A stretch of DNA of 64,000 nucleotides from the NCBI GenBank assembly GCA_951812925.1, contig OX638372.1, forward strand, positions 38,748,245 through 38,812,244. The letters run 5' to 3'. The position numbers were made by a program, and so were the translations under genes. Origin of the DNA: Calliopum simillimum (lineage: Eukaryota; Arthropoda; Insecta; Diptera; Lauxaniidae). Position 1 is the stretch's first letter. The number at the start of each line of letters is the position of its first letter. Shown here one piece after another: positions 37,301 through 47,600 of this stretch. The notes under the pieces were generated by a model. It ran no database searches. It had not been told where the DNA came from and saw nothing but the letters and a program-made list of their open reading frames with translations.

Positions 37301-37877
37301 GCAGCTTTTTTTCCGGCGAAACGTCTCGTATTATCGTGCGATTCCACCTTACAATCCTCAAAACGATTCAATTCATAAAGTGCATTACATATTTCCAATT
37401 TAATGCGTTCATTGTTATCATCAAGCTCTGCAAAATATTGACAAATTATTTTCGATTCCAAAATTGGTATAGCATGAGGCTGCTACGTATATCAGAGCAA
37501 CAGTAGCCCCAAACCCTCACTGCATTAGAAAAGCAGAAGCAAATTACATACATATGTCGACACAATCACAAGTTTGACTGAAGTTAAGATTAGACCACTG
37601 TTGCTCTGATAGCCTCATTTATACACGCCGCCTTACCTGCTGCAGCTAAGGCATCTTCCAAAGCATCTTGCGTTTTGGCAATCTTCCGCTTACATTTACT
37701 TCGATAAAATAACGCTTTTTCATCGTCGGGCTTGAGTTCCAATGATTTATTATAATAATGATCGGCAACATCCAATTGTTGCTTATGCGTATAGTAAAGA
37801 CCCCAATCACGGTACATGATTTGTTGTTGCTCGGGAGTCCAATCGATTTTCTCCCATGGTTGAAGGGCAGGCAACAT
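31308..37877 (-). CDS. TTC25/ODAD4-like TPR protein, copy 4 (intron 3 absent)
   Basis: Seven exons on the minus strand: 37637-37877, 37276-37427, 34008-34400, 33767-33943, 32379-32671, 32158-32303, 31308-31630. They total 1725 nt (574 aa). The exon at 34008-34400 is 393 nt, exactly the 183 + 210 nt of exons 3 and 4 in the sister genes, so the intron is missing without any coding change in length. It is the most diverged copy (MLPALQPWEKIDWTPEQQQ; RSKCKRKIAKTQDALED), but keeps the GDYVVLKT, MPWK and EKCYLLHEI blocks. Exon 6 is one codon shorter than in the others. The tail is Ser/Arg-rich (RSRASVRESNSRTS). Intron 2 (2.9 kb) contains a 2,077-bp palindromic element. This is the most upstream gene of the array. 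Confidence 0.77.
31879..32053. repeat. GGCGTTATTTC-type foldback, small member
   Basis: Contains GGAAATAACGCCAGAAA and mirror motifs TTTCTGGC, TTTTGGAAATAAA. It is related to 38235-38545. It lies in intron 7 of copy 4. Confidence 0.6.
33388..33680 (-). repeat. tRNA-like (SINE-type) element
   Basis: On the minus strand TAGTGTATCGG (33437-33447) fits the pol III A box and GGTTCAAATCC (33395-33405) the B box, 31 bp apart. An inverted relative of the neighbouring 200 bp (GGACCA-rich, CCAAACGATAGTG) is at 2095-2347 and keeps an A box (TAGTGCATTGG, 2337-2347) but no B box. A functional tRNA fold was not apparent. Confidence 0.55.
34478..36554. mobile_element. 2,077-bp near-perfect palindromic element
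   Basis: Two arms of about 1 kb mirror each other around 35530-35550. Ends are CACGGTGG and CCACCGTG, and the element is flanked by TGAA on both sides (34474-34477, 36555-36558). It lies in intron 2 of copy 4. Arms include an AT-rich TATATATGTATA tract. No transposase is seen; open frames inside are mirror images of low-complexity DNA. It fits a foldback-type non-autonomous DNA transposon. The CAC start and 4-bp duplication are compatible with Chapaev-like families, but this is unproven. Confidence 0.85.
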
Positions 37878-37879
37878 TT

Positions 37880-38110
37880 TTGCAAATTATTTATTTGTTC
37901 AAGAATATTTTTGAATTTTTGTAAAGTTTTCCTTATTTTGCAAATTGTAAATTTGTTTTACAATAAATTTAATGTAAAAAAAGGAAAATTACAATAAAAA
38001 ATGTATAAAAGTACAAAAAGTACAAAAAAAACAGCTTTACAAATACAAAATTTCTATCTGTTTGATTTATTCAGATGTGAAATCTGTTTCTTTAAATATT
38101 CGATTCAAAA
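37880..38110 (-). promoter_or_regulatory. Upstream block of copy 4, shared with copies 2 and 3
   Basis: It is more diverged than the blocks of copies 2 and 3 but collinear with them: AAATTATTTATT, CAAGAATATTTTTGAA, CAAATTGTAAATTTG, then GGAAAATTACAA. The order and spacing match, although the coding sequence of copy 4 is the most diverged of the array. Confidence 0.4.
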
Positions 38111-38234
38111 AAAAGCAAATGGAACACAGTACAGTAGTATAAGAAGACTATAGTGGCGCTTTAAATACCCCTCCGCTGAATTTTGAACATCTTATGGCAT
38201 CAATCAAAGTCTTTGCCTTTTTTACGGAGAAAGC

Positions 38235-38545
38235 ACTTCTTTTGAAATAATCCCAGAAAAATCTCCATATAAAATACTGGAAATAAGGCCATCAATTTTT
38301 GAAAAAATCGCCAGAAAAGTTTTTGGCTTTATTTCCAAAACAAAATGAAAATACGGCCAAAAGTTTGTATGGAGATTTTTTTGGGTTTATTTCCAAAAAT
38401 TTTTCTAGCGTTATTTCCTACGGCATTATTACGAAAAATTCAAGCGTTATTTCCTAGTAAATTTTTTGCTTTATTTCTAAAAATTAATGCCAGAAAATTT
38501 CTTGCTTTATTTCCGAAAAACTTTCTGGCGTTATATCTGGGACAT
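38235..38545. repeat. GGCGTTATTTC-type foldback, third member
   Basis: Alternating TTTCTGGCGTTAT, GCTTTATTTCC and complements over 300 bp, upstream of gene copy 4. Confidence 0.65.
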
Positions 38546-38684
38546 ACACATACGAGTAGTTAAATTTTTTCCTCCTTTGACTACTTTTCTCCAACATTTC
38601 ACGCAGCCTAAACGTGAAACTTTTTAGTCCTTTGGTAAAATAAAAATTGCCCCTTTGTAGTATACTTATATTATTTATCGATAC

Positions 38685-39535
38685 ATTAATACGAAAGACA
38701 AAAATTTGTCCTACCTTTTTTACTATGTTAGAAATGGAGCACGACTTTGAATTATACACTATTAGAAAGGTATGTGTGTGTAAATGTGCACAAAGTTAAA
38801 ATTATTTTAATAGAGTTATTCACGATCTGGAGTAACGAGCTGAGTAACGAGGTAAAAGTGCACACAGTTACTCTGAATAGTGAACATACTCAATACTTTG
38901 CACGTATATTTTCTTTTTGTTTCTCAAAATAATTTTAGCTGACAACAAAAAAAAAAAAATTTTTTTAAATGAATATTTTTCTCTCATTCAAATTTTTATT
39001 TTTGATGAACGAAAATTGCCTCTCAATCATAAACAAGTTCAAACGTTTCTATAGAAATGGAAATAGTAAAAAAAAGGCAAAAGTGTAAGATTATTTTACA
39101 CTAGAAAATAGCTTGACTAAAAGGGTAAAAGAGAAACAAAGTAACTTACGTATATTTTGTTGTTGTGGTTGTGCACTGTTACCCTGTTACTCTGTTACTC
39201 AGGACGTTACTCTAGATCGTGAATACCCCTAATATTTTGCGATAAGCCAGGTAAAAAGAAGTGCAAAATTTCTGATATTAACAACGAAATACGCGGTCAC
39301 ACAGAGCTGAAAAAGAGGATACAGCACAAAGAGAAAGACAAAAATCCAACTGGCACGGACTTCATATTTTTTGTTTTCTTTTCGTTTCACAGTTGTCATT
39401 GTACCAGGGATGATAAATGAGCTTTTCCTTTTTTTTTTACCAAATAGCAAAAAAAGTACTAAAAATTTCCAAATAGTACCAAAATTATTTAATACATTTG
39501 TGGTCAAGTTTTGACAAATGGGCGATTCTGGTTTT
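38685..39535. repeat. Dispersed repeat D, copy 1 (contains the 419-bp insertion)
   Basis: Aligns end to end with 61645-62063: ATTAATACGAAAGACAAAAA, GAAATGGAGCACGACTTTGA, ACACAGAGCTGAAAA, CAGCACAAAGAGAAAGACAA. Identity is high apart from the insertion. Confidence 0.8.
38812..39230. mobile_element. 419-bp insertion with inverted ends, empty site known
   Basis: Ends AGAGTTATTCACGATCTGGA and the near mirror of it (GATCGTGAATACCCCT). It is rich in GAGTAACG and GTTACTC. Flanked by AAT (or TAAT) on both sides. The homologous repeat at 61645-62063 reads straight through the site, proving a discrete insertion. Confidence 0.88.
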
Positions 39536-39539
39536 TATA

Positions 39540-41050
39540 AACCTGTGTTAGTTGAGTCTGGCATGTCAAATGAACAATAAAAATAGATACAATAACATCC
39601 CTGAAGAAATAAAATGAAACAGTCTACAAAAAAATACTAGTTCACGGTTAGTACTAGACTGAAACTAGTGAAAAAGGGATTCAGTGGGGACCAGATTGAT
39701 ATCAGTTTGTAGTTTATAGGGGAAAATAAATTTGAAAAGTGATGAAAACAAGTTTCAATTTTCGTTTATTTGTGATTTTAAAATAATTTATGTTTTGTGT
39801 CACTTAAATTGTGTGTCAAAATAAATTGTGAAAAATAGTGAAATTAACGAATCATTTTTTTTTTTTAATGCTGTTATAAATGTAATTTAACTTTATTTAA
39901 TTTATTTTAAGAAAATAAAAATTCAAATCAAAACCACTGGTAGTTTAAAGGTTACTATATCATACAACAACTAGCCCCGGACTGGTGTAAACGCAATGTA
40001 GAAGGGGTGAATTGAAATTTCGTAGGACATCAACACACAAAAAAGAATAGTTGCTTATATGTAAAAAGGGTTAAAGTCAGACTAGTGCTGGTTGGTAGAG
40101 GACTAGTTAATGAACTATACTTGAACTAGTTCGTTTGCCTGCAGGGATTAGAACTGTGAGAATTCTGGCGACGTTTCTATAATATTTCAAAATATATTAT
40201 ATGTATTCCCATTGTCATTTTGAAGTTGTTCACATGTGAAAATTTTTAACTGATTACAAGACACACTTTTCTTCTTGGTATTAATTTTATTTATATAAAA
40301 AAAATTTTTCATCATACGATTTGATGACAAATGTTTTCAACATGCATTTATGTATAAGTGAACCAAGTTCATTCTTGTTGCTTATAATACATTATAAATA
40401 TAGTAATTTAATGAATGATTAATTTTAAATCGTATTAAAGTACATAAAAAAGTAGCATATTTTACAGTTTAGAATTGATTATTAAATAGGCGAATATAAT
40501 TAATTCAAAATGTTACATATATTTGCAGGAGTGTTCAAGTGACGACTAAACACTAAACATAATAAATGTTTATATAATTGTTTATATATAAAACTGAATA
40601 TTATGTATGATTAATATATTTAAGGCCAAAATAGATCAAGAGTATGCATGCATATAGAATTGTCAAATTTCAGCAAATCCATGACTGCTTATGAGAGCGC
40701 CAATATCAAAGAGCTTCGAGGCTTAACCTTTTCTTAGGCCCCTATTGCGGTTGTCGATTTGCGATAAAATCGATGGCCATCGACAACCGCAATAGGGGCC
40801 TTAAGCAGATTGACATATCAAATATACATTTTTTTTTTTATTTTTACATAATTTATATGTTTCATAAAGTACCTTTGCACTTCGATATTTTGGTACATGC
40901 ATAATTTTTATCTGTTTTGGCTCTTAATACTATTTATATAAATTTAAAATTATTTTTTAATATGCACAGTGTTGGGTGTGCTTCGAGTTACATTTTTTCA
41001 TAATAAAAAAATGTTATCCAGCTCCTACAGCTTGAGAATATTACTTTAAA
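39540..41050. other. Intergenic between copy 4 and Ankle2, mostly unassigned
   Basis: No gene. Contains several ACTAGT-bearing stretches (39640-40140), a half-copy of the 195-bp hairpin (40640-40725) and a 70-bp hairpin. Confidence 0.45.
40734..40803. repeat. 70-bp hairpin
   Basis: CCCCTATTGCGGTTGTCGAT and its exact complement are separated by about 18 bp. It is more GC-rich than its surroundings. Confidence 0.85.
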
Positions 41051-41392
41051 CTTTCATCAGTATACTGAGCCAAGAGCAGTCAACAGTTTAATAAATATAA
41101 AAATCTCGGAAAAACGACACCCATGAAAAATTGTTGTTGTTTATTTCTTTTCATACACACAAGGTTTGAATTTAATACAATTTTTCATAGGTGTTATAAT
41201 TCAGAGATATTTCGAAAATTATTGAAATATTGTGTTTGTTATAGGCGAGCCAAAATTGACTCACTTTTGTTCTACGCTGACACCCTTGCACCTATACATT
41301 GATCCATTTATATCATTTATATATTTTCGAGCGCGTTATTAAGCATGAAAGTTTATTCGAAAATTTTATAATATTTACGGAACAATTGAGGA

Positions 41393-41645
41393 GTGGTCGT
41401 AACAAAGGTGCTAAGTAACAGTATTATATGTAATGTCATACATATAATGTGCCCTAATAATCAGTTATTTGAACGTTATCATTTTTTCGATATAATACAA
41501 TCATTTCCACGTCATCACGTAAAATTTTCGTGAAAACAGAAAACATTTTCAATCATTTCTAACAAAATGTTACCAAATTCATATTATCACATTACTTCTG
41601 CCTCGTAATGGTATTTAGCGTCTTTGGTTCGGCCACTCCTCAATT
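41393..41645. mobile_element. MITE family M, member 3
   Basis: Inverted ends CAATTGAGGAGTGG and its mirror. The interior matches member 2 (GTAATGTCATA, ATCATTTTTTC, TTCGTGAAAACAGAAA, TCTAACAAAATGT). Confidence 0.75.
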
Positions 41646-41649
41646 GTGA

Positions 41650-42790
41650 ATTATGCGAATATTAAAGTAAGAGATCGTCTACAAAAACCGTTCGGAAGAA
41701 TTCTTGAATTTCAGACCTTCCTTGTTCAAGTTTTCTCGTATTCACCTCGTTTGTTTTTTAAAATTTTTAAACATTTTTAAAATTTTTAAACATTTTAAAA
41801 AGTGGACGTCCAAAAAAGCCTTTGACATCTTTTGCAGACGCCTCATATAGAAAACAATGATTAAATCAATACAACTTGATCCAAGAGTACTAACCGAAAG
41901 TACATAAATAAAATTTTGCTTTCTCTTAATATTATTGCTTGAACAGTTTTATGGAAGCAAATAATCACCTTTATCATCGTTATTGTATTTTGACTAAAAC
42001 GACTGTTATAATTACATTCTTTTCATACAAATAATGCTACAACAATGAGAATACAACAGTCGTTTAAGTCGAAATGTAACTGCGGTAATCAGGGTGATGC
42101 AAACTGGGACGGTACAGTTTAAACACTTAAATTGGCAGCGAATGTTTAATATGATAGGCTTGCAAGCCTTGGGAAATATCAGTCGAAGGGAATGCAAAAA
42201 AAGTCGATCAAAACGTGATCGCTAAACATGATATACGATGATGATGGAACATTGAACTAAAGCAAAGTGAAACAAAGAAAATAAATATATAAAAAAATTC
42301 ACGAAATTTTGACATATATAAATTTTGATCTTAATTGAACAATAACAAAGATTTTACTGCCAAGAATCCTTAGAAAGTATTGTTCAAATACAAAAGAGCA
42401 AGCCAATGATATTATATGAACAAAATTATTAAACTTTTACTGAACATTCAAACAATAGTGCTTCACTAAGCGGTTTTATATAACTTGATGACACACGACA
42501 CTGGCATTTTTAAACAAAAATGAAGTACGTACAATAAGATTATGAAAACAACTATTAACGACACAATTTTGTACAGTCAATGAAGCGTTTTTGCTTTTCA
42601 AACCTAAAGGAATGATGAATTTTTATGGTTTTTTTTTTTCGTTTTAATTGTTAGATATTTTATAAAAGAAAATTTAAAACTTATACTACTGATTGCTCTC
42701 AACAAGAGCTTAATTACATATAAAATACACGGGAAAAAGTTTTGGTTAAGTAGTCCCCACAACACCACGAACCGAGATATATACATGTCA
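41650..42790. other. No recognised feature
   Basis: AT-rich. Only short chance frames on both strands. Confidence 0.45.
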
Positions 42791-42797
42791 TCTAAAC

Positions 42798-43258
42798 CAA
42801 GGGTATCAGCGTTTCAAAATCACTGAGCCAAGTGCAGTAAGCGTAGAGTTTCGTCTACAACAAACACAATATTTCAATATTTTGCAAATTTCTCGGAGTT
42901 GCAGAACCCATGAAACATTGTATTTTTTTTTTTGGCTCGTCCACAACAGACACAACATTTCAATAATTTTAAAAATTACACACATGAAAAATTGTTTTTT
43001 TATTTTATTTTTTCTAAGCAACCAACAAAACAATAACGATTGATGATCGATCGCATCAGCTTTCAATTCGATTCTTGTATGTTTAAAGAAATAAACAAAA
43101 CAAAAAATTTTCATGGGTGTTGTAGTTCTGCGAAATTTCGAAAATTATTGCAATGTTGTGTTTGCTGTTGTTTCATGGCTGTTGTAATCCCCAGAAGTTT
43201 GGAAAATATTGAAACAAAATTGGCTCACTTTTGTTCTAAGCTGACACCCTTGACCTTA
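42798..43258. repeat. Foldback with GAGCCA ends
   Basis: The left end CAAGGGTATCAGC and right end GCTGACACCCTTG mirror each other, as do the inner ACTGAGCCA and TGGCTCACTTTTG blocks. A related end (CTCACTTTTGTTCTACGCTG) lies at 41255-41290, with a possible partner near 41060. Confidence 0.6.
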
Positions 43259-43259
43259 A

Positions 43260-44440
43260 CTCCCCACACAACGAGTAAGAAGAAGAATTATTTAAACAAA
43301 TTTTGCCTTAAGAAAATCTTCAGGTAAAACTTTTGTTTGAATGGAAGGAAACGGAAGACGAAACGCATCGAGCGACTGAAAGTCAATCGTTAATACCAAA
43401 CAATTGAAACTTTTTATAAAGAACTTGCTTTGACTTAGCGTTAATTTTAGCTCAAAGTTTAAAGTTTGTAAGCAAAAATTTTAATTCTTATCTTAACTTT
43501 TAAGATGTAAGCAGTTGAAAATCAGTTGTTCGTTTCGTATTCCACGCTAGGTCTATTAATGATGACAACTGGACAACAGTCACACTGCTAACTGAATATA
43601 ACAAACATTCTATAAATTGATACAAAATCTATCGAATGATACAAATAAATATTATTTTGTTGCATTTTTAGCTGCATGACTGTACTAATTGAGCTTAATT
43701 AAGAAAAAAAATTGCTAGCATCTGAAAGTTACGAGGATTTTTTTTTTTTAATTTTTTGTTTTTTTGTTCCGTAGAACTATTAATACTTTAATGCATGAAT
43801 CCTTTCACTATCGCACAAACAAATGAAATGAAATTAAAAAAAAGTAACATTACTGTGAAGCAACGAATTTCCATGATATTGAAATCAAACTTTATTTTCA
43901 ATTATAAATTAATTATGTATAATTAATGTAACTTGAAAATATTTGTAATCCTGTGCAAAGATGGTATAACATAATATGCCCGATTTTTTTCATAGTGTAT
44001 TTTTTCATAGGCAGCTGGTAAAATTTTATATATTTACAACTTCTTATTCCCGAGACAAAAGAAATTATAGAATATGATATGACAGATTTTGTATGATCAA
44101 ATTAAAGTTTAAATTCTATCTCCAAAAATATTTATAAAAATGGGCATGCATATCATATTTTGCCACCTTACTTAGTAAAATAATAATAATGTCATATTGA
44201 ACTGTTTTTTGGAAAATCTGAAATATGCTTTTAACTATTGACAAATTCATAATTTCTTTGGCAAATTATTTAGAAAAATTAACTCATTAACATAGTAGTA
44301 AATACATTTTTTTTTTATTATCATTGCTTTACTTTTCAATTACTTTCATCAAATTCTTCAATGATAACGAAATTTCTCGTGGAATGAATGAAAGAATTGC
44401 ATGCTAAAAAAATAGTTCTTTAAATGAATGAAGCATTAAA
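43260..44440. other. No recognised feature downstream of Ankle2
   Basis: Very AT-rich spacer. I see no gene or clear repeat. Confidence 0.45.
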
Positions 44441-44447
44441 AGAACCT

Positions 44448-44486
44448 TTTATTTAAACATAATTAAAAAAAGGGACAACATTTATT
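44448..44486 (-). terminator. Candidate polyadenylation signals, Ankle2
   Basis: Two AATAAA hexamers on the minus strand (44481-44486 and 44448-44453), 190-230 nt after the stop codon. They are the first such hexamers I noticed downstream. Confidence 0.35.
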
Positions 44487-44675
44487 TTTAAGAAATTCAA
44501 GAACAAAACAAATAAAAAAATCAAAATGCTTAAGAAAACCAATGATATTCCCTTTCAGATGCTATTTAAAACAATTTAAAGCTAACATCAACAATGGAAG
44601 AGTATGAAAACTTTTTAAAAACTTCACAAAAAAAAAAAAAAAAAAAAATAAACAATTTAAAATCTATGCAAAATT

Positions 44676-47600
44676 CTATTCTGTTGCCGATACGTTAAGC
44701 AACGATAAACTGCTTAAGCTACCGCTGCCACTACGTTCACCATTAAATGTCGCAGAAGCAGGCGTCAATGGACTGTTATCACGACGTTCCCTGTATGCTG
44801 AAAATAAACCACGTATTTTATTCAATGGTGTAACTGGTGCCTGCTGTTGCTGCTGCTGCAGCTGCTGAATTTTTTGTGATCGAGATGGTGAATTAAATAG
44901 ACTTTTAGCAATTACCAACTTTTCAGTGCGTGATGAAATTAATTCTTTGTTGTTAGCATTTTTTTGTAAAACTGAATGAGATTTCTTTACAACTGATGGA
45001 GATGGAAAACTAAAATAAAAATAGGAAAATAAATTAACTATAGAAATTGAATGGACGAAAATTACTTACAAGTCCATATCTTCACTAGAATATCGTAAAA
45101 CAGCCGTTTTCCAATTGTAAACATTTGGATAATTAGATTGGTTTATATCGACATGAAGTATAGCATTTAAGACATCTAAGTCACGTTTTGTTGGATCTTT
45201 GCTGTAAAGAGTGAGATTTGTTCGTATTATAATTTTGTGTTTTAAGTTTTTTAAGATAAAGGAAAATCCACATTATATGAAACAAGTAGGGTAGAAAACC
45301 AACCAACCACCATTAAAGTTGTTTTCAAAATTTATCTTATATATAAAAATTTAAGTTTCTGTGTTCGTTTTTTATAGACTCGAAAACCTTTCGACCGATT
45401 TCGATGAAATTATCATAGTGCGGTTTATCGTGACTAAATATTCCCGGGGAATTTTTCTCAGGTTGCAATGTCGAATACATGGGTTATCGTGAAAAAATAT
45501 TCACGGGGAGTTTTTCGTAGACTGCCGTGTATTCTACATTGCAGTCTGAAAAAAATTCCCAGATAGTATTTACTCCCGATAACCCCCAGTATGTTAGTAC
45601 AAGTCAGGGGAAGGTTATAGGTCAGAAAAATGGGGCAGTGTCACGCCCCTAAGAAATATACAATAATTCCATATATCTCAGAAAATGTTCGACGCCAAGT
45701 AATACACAATAGAAAAATGGGCGGTGCCAAGCCTCAAAAAAAAAACAAAATTCCCCACATACCTCAGAAACTGTGACCTAGGAATACAATTTGGCACATA
45801 CATATGTAAATGGTACTAAGCCAAATAAGACACAATAGAAAAAAGGGCGGTACCACGTCCTAAAAAACCAAATTTCTATATATCCTAGAAACTGTTTGAC
45901 GCGTAGAATTGAAGTTTGGCACATACGTAAAGGGAACTAAGCCGAGTAAAACATAATTGAAAAATGGGCGGTGCCACGTCCCTAAAAAACAAAACTCAAC
46001 ATATCTCTAAAACCGTTCTAAGCATATGGATGAACATTGTTATAAATGGGCACTGGACAAAATAGCATAAACGAAACATTGGCGATACCACACCTTGAAA
46101 AAAATTCATCTTAGCTATGAAACTATTTGACACAGATGAATAGATTTTGGTACACATGTATGTATGTAAAAAGCACCTCATTCGAATAGAGCGAATATTT
46201 ATTCATAGTATATCTGAAATTTCTATTTTTTTTTTTTTGTAAACACACGATGCAAAATTAAACCAGTATTAATTACAAACTTACCCATAAACAAAAATAT
46301 TATACTTTTCGCCTTCTGATTCTTCGCTCAAACTTATGCGAGATGGGCTTTCCGGAGGTGTAAACCAGGCATCATCGTCTTCTTCCGTATCGGAACCACC
46401 AAAATCTGACTATAATTATGTATATTTAAATATATATAATGCTTGACGATAGTGTTTTTATATAAATTAATAAAATATTTTAATCAGCTTTGAAAATGTC
46501 TTTAAATAATGAAACGTTTAAGATACTAAACATAATTCATAATATTACCCAAAATATGTCATCATTTAAATCGTCTTCCGAATCATTTCCCGATAAAGCG
46601 TTGCGCCATTCATCAATATTTGTTACTGCTTCGCGAGTAGATTGTACATTTTCATATTTTTCTTTCAACTTTTCATCAGCAATATCTTGCATTGCTTGTT
46701 GATGATTCTTATAACGCGTTTCCATACGATTTCGACGACTCGTTTTCCGACTTAAATTCGTTTCCCACTGGCAATCGCATTCGCTTTCAGCGAGCCAGGC
46801 TTTTGAACACATAGCTTCGGTCTTAAGGTTTTCAGGCAGTATTTGTTCAGCTAAAATAATGAAAAGTATAATACAAAATTATGTTATTGAATGTTAGACA
46901 ACATTTTTCCTTTATTTAAACACTTACTTGGACTTTCCAGGAATAATAAAATTTTTTTACAAACACAATGCAGCTGTTCCTTTCTTTCGCCTGGTGACAG
47001 CAAAATATGCTGCAGGCACTTTTGTATCTATGAATATTAAATCAAAGTTATTAGTACATGTTTTTGTTGAACCTTCTCTTTTGTTTACCTTCTCTTTAGC
47101 AACAGCATCTACATCCTGAGAATTTTCTAAATAATTTGCTATTAAATTTGCAAAGCGCGAATGCACCATAGCAAAGTTAACATTTAGAAAACGTGCATCA
47201 TCTTTGAAACTACAAATTAATGATTTCAGTCTTTTAAGCTCGGAAAGAAAAGCATCATTAATCGATACAATTTTCTCAATATTATGCAAAATGGTCTTTG
47301 TCATACGTTTTGCGAAAACTTGCAATGACTTCTCGACACAGGTATACGGCGTTGTCGATTGTGGAGCGTTTGCATTATTTACAGTGCCAATCTGCTTAAG
47401 ACGATTGCGATCGTTTGTATTGAATCCATTACGTGCTAAATCAAATGGATCAGCTTCTTTACTAAAGCCAAATTTTTCTAATGCACTGCAAACATCATCG
47501 AAGTTAACTACTGAATTCGTAGCCGATAAAGATGTCTTCTTTGCCAACTCAGCTTCACGCACGCGCTGTGCAAAAAAGTTCTCAAGTTTTTGCAAACCAT

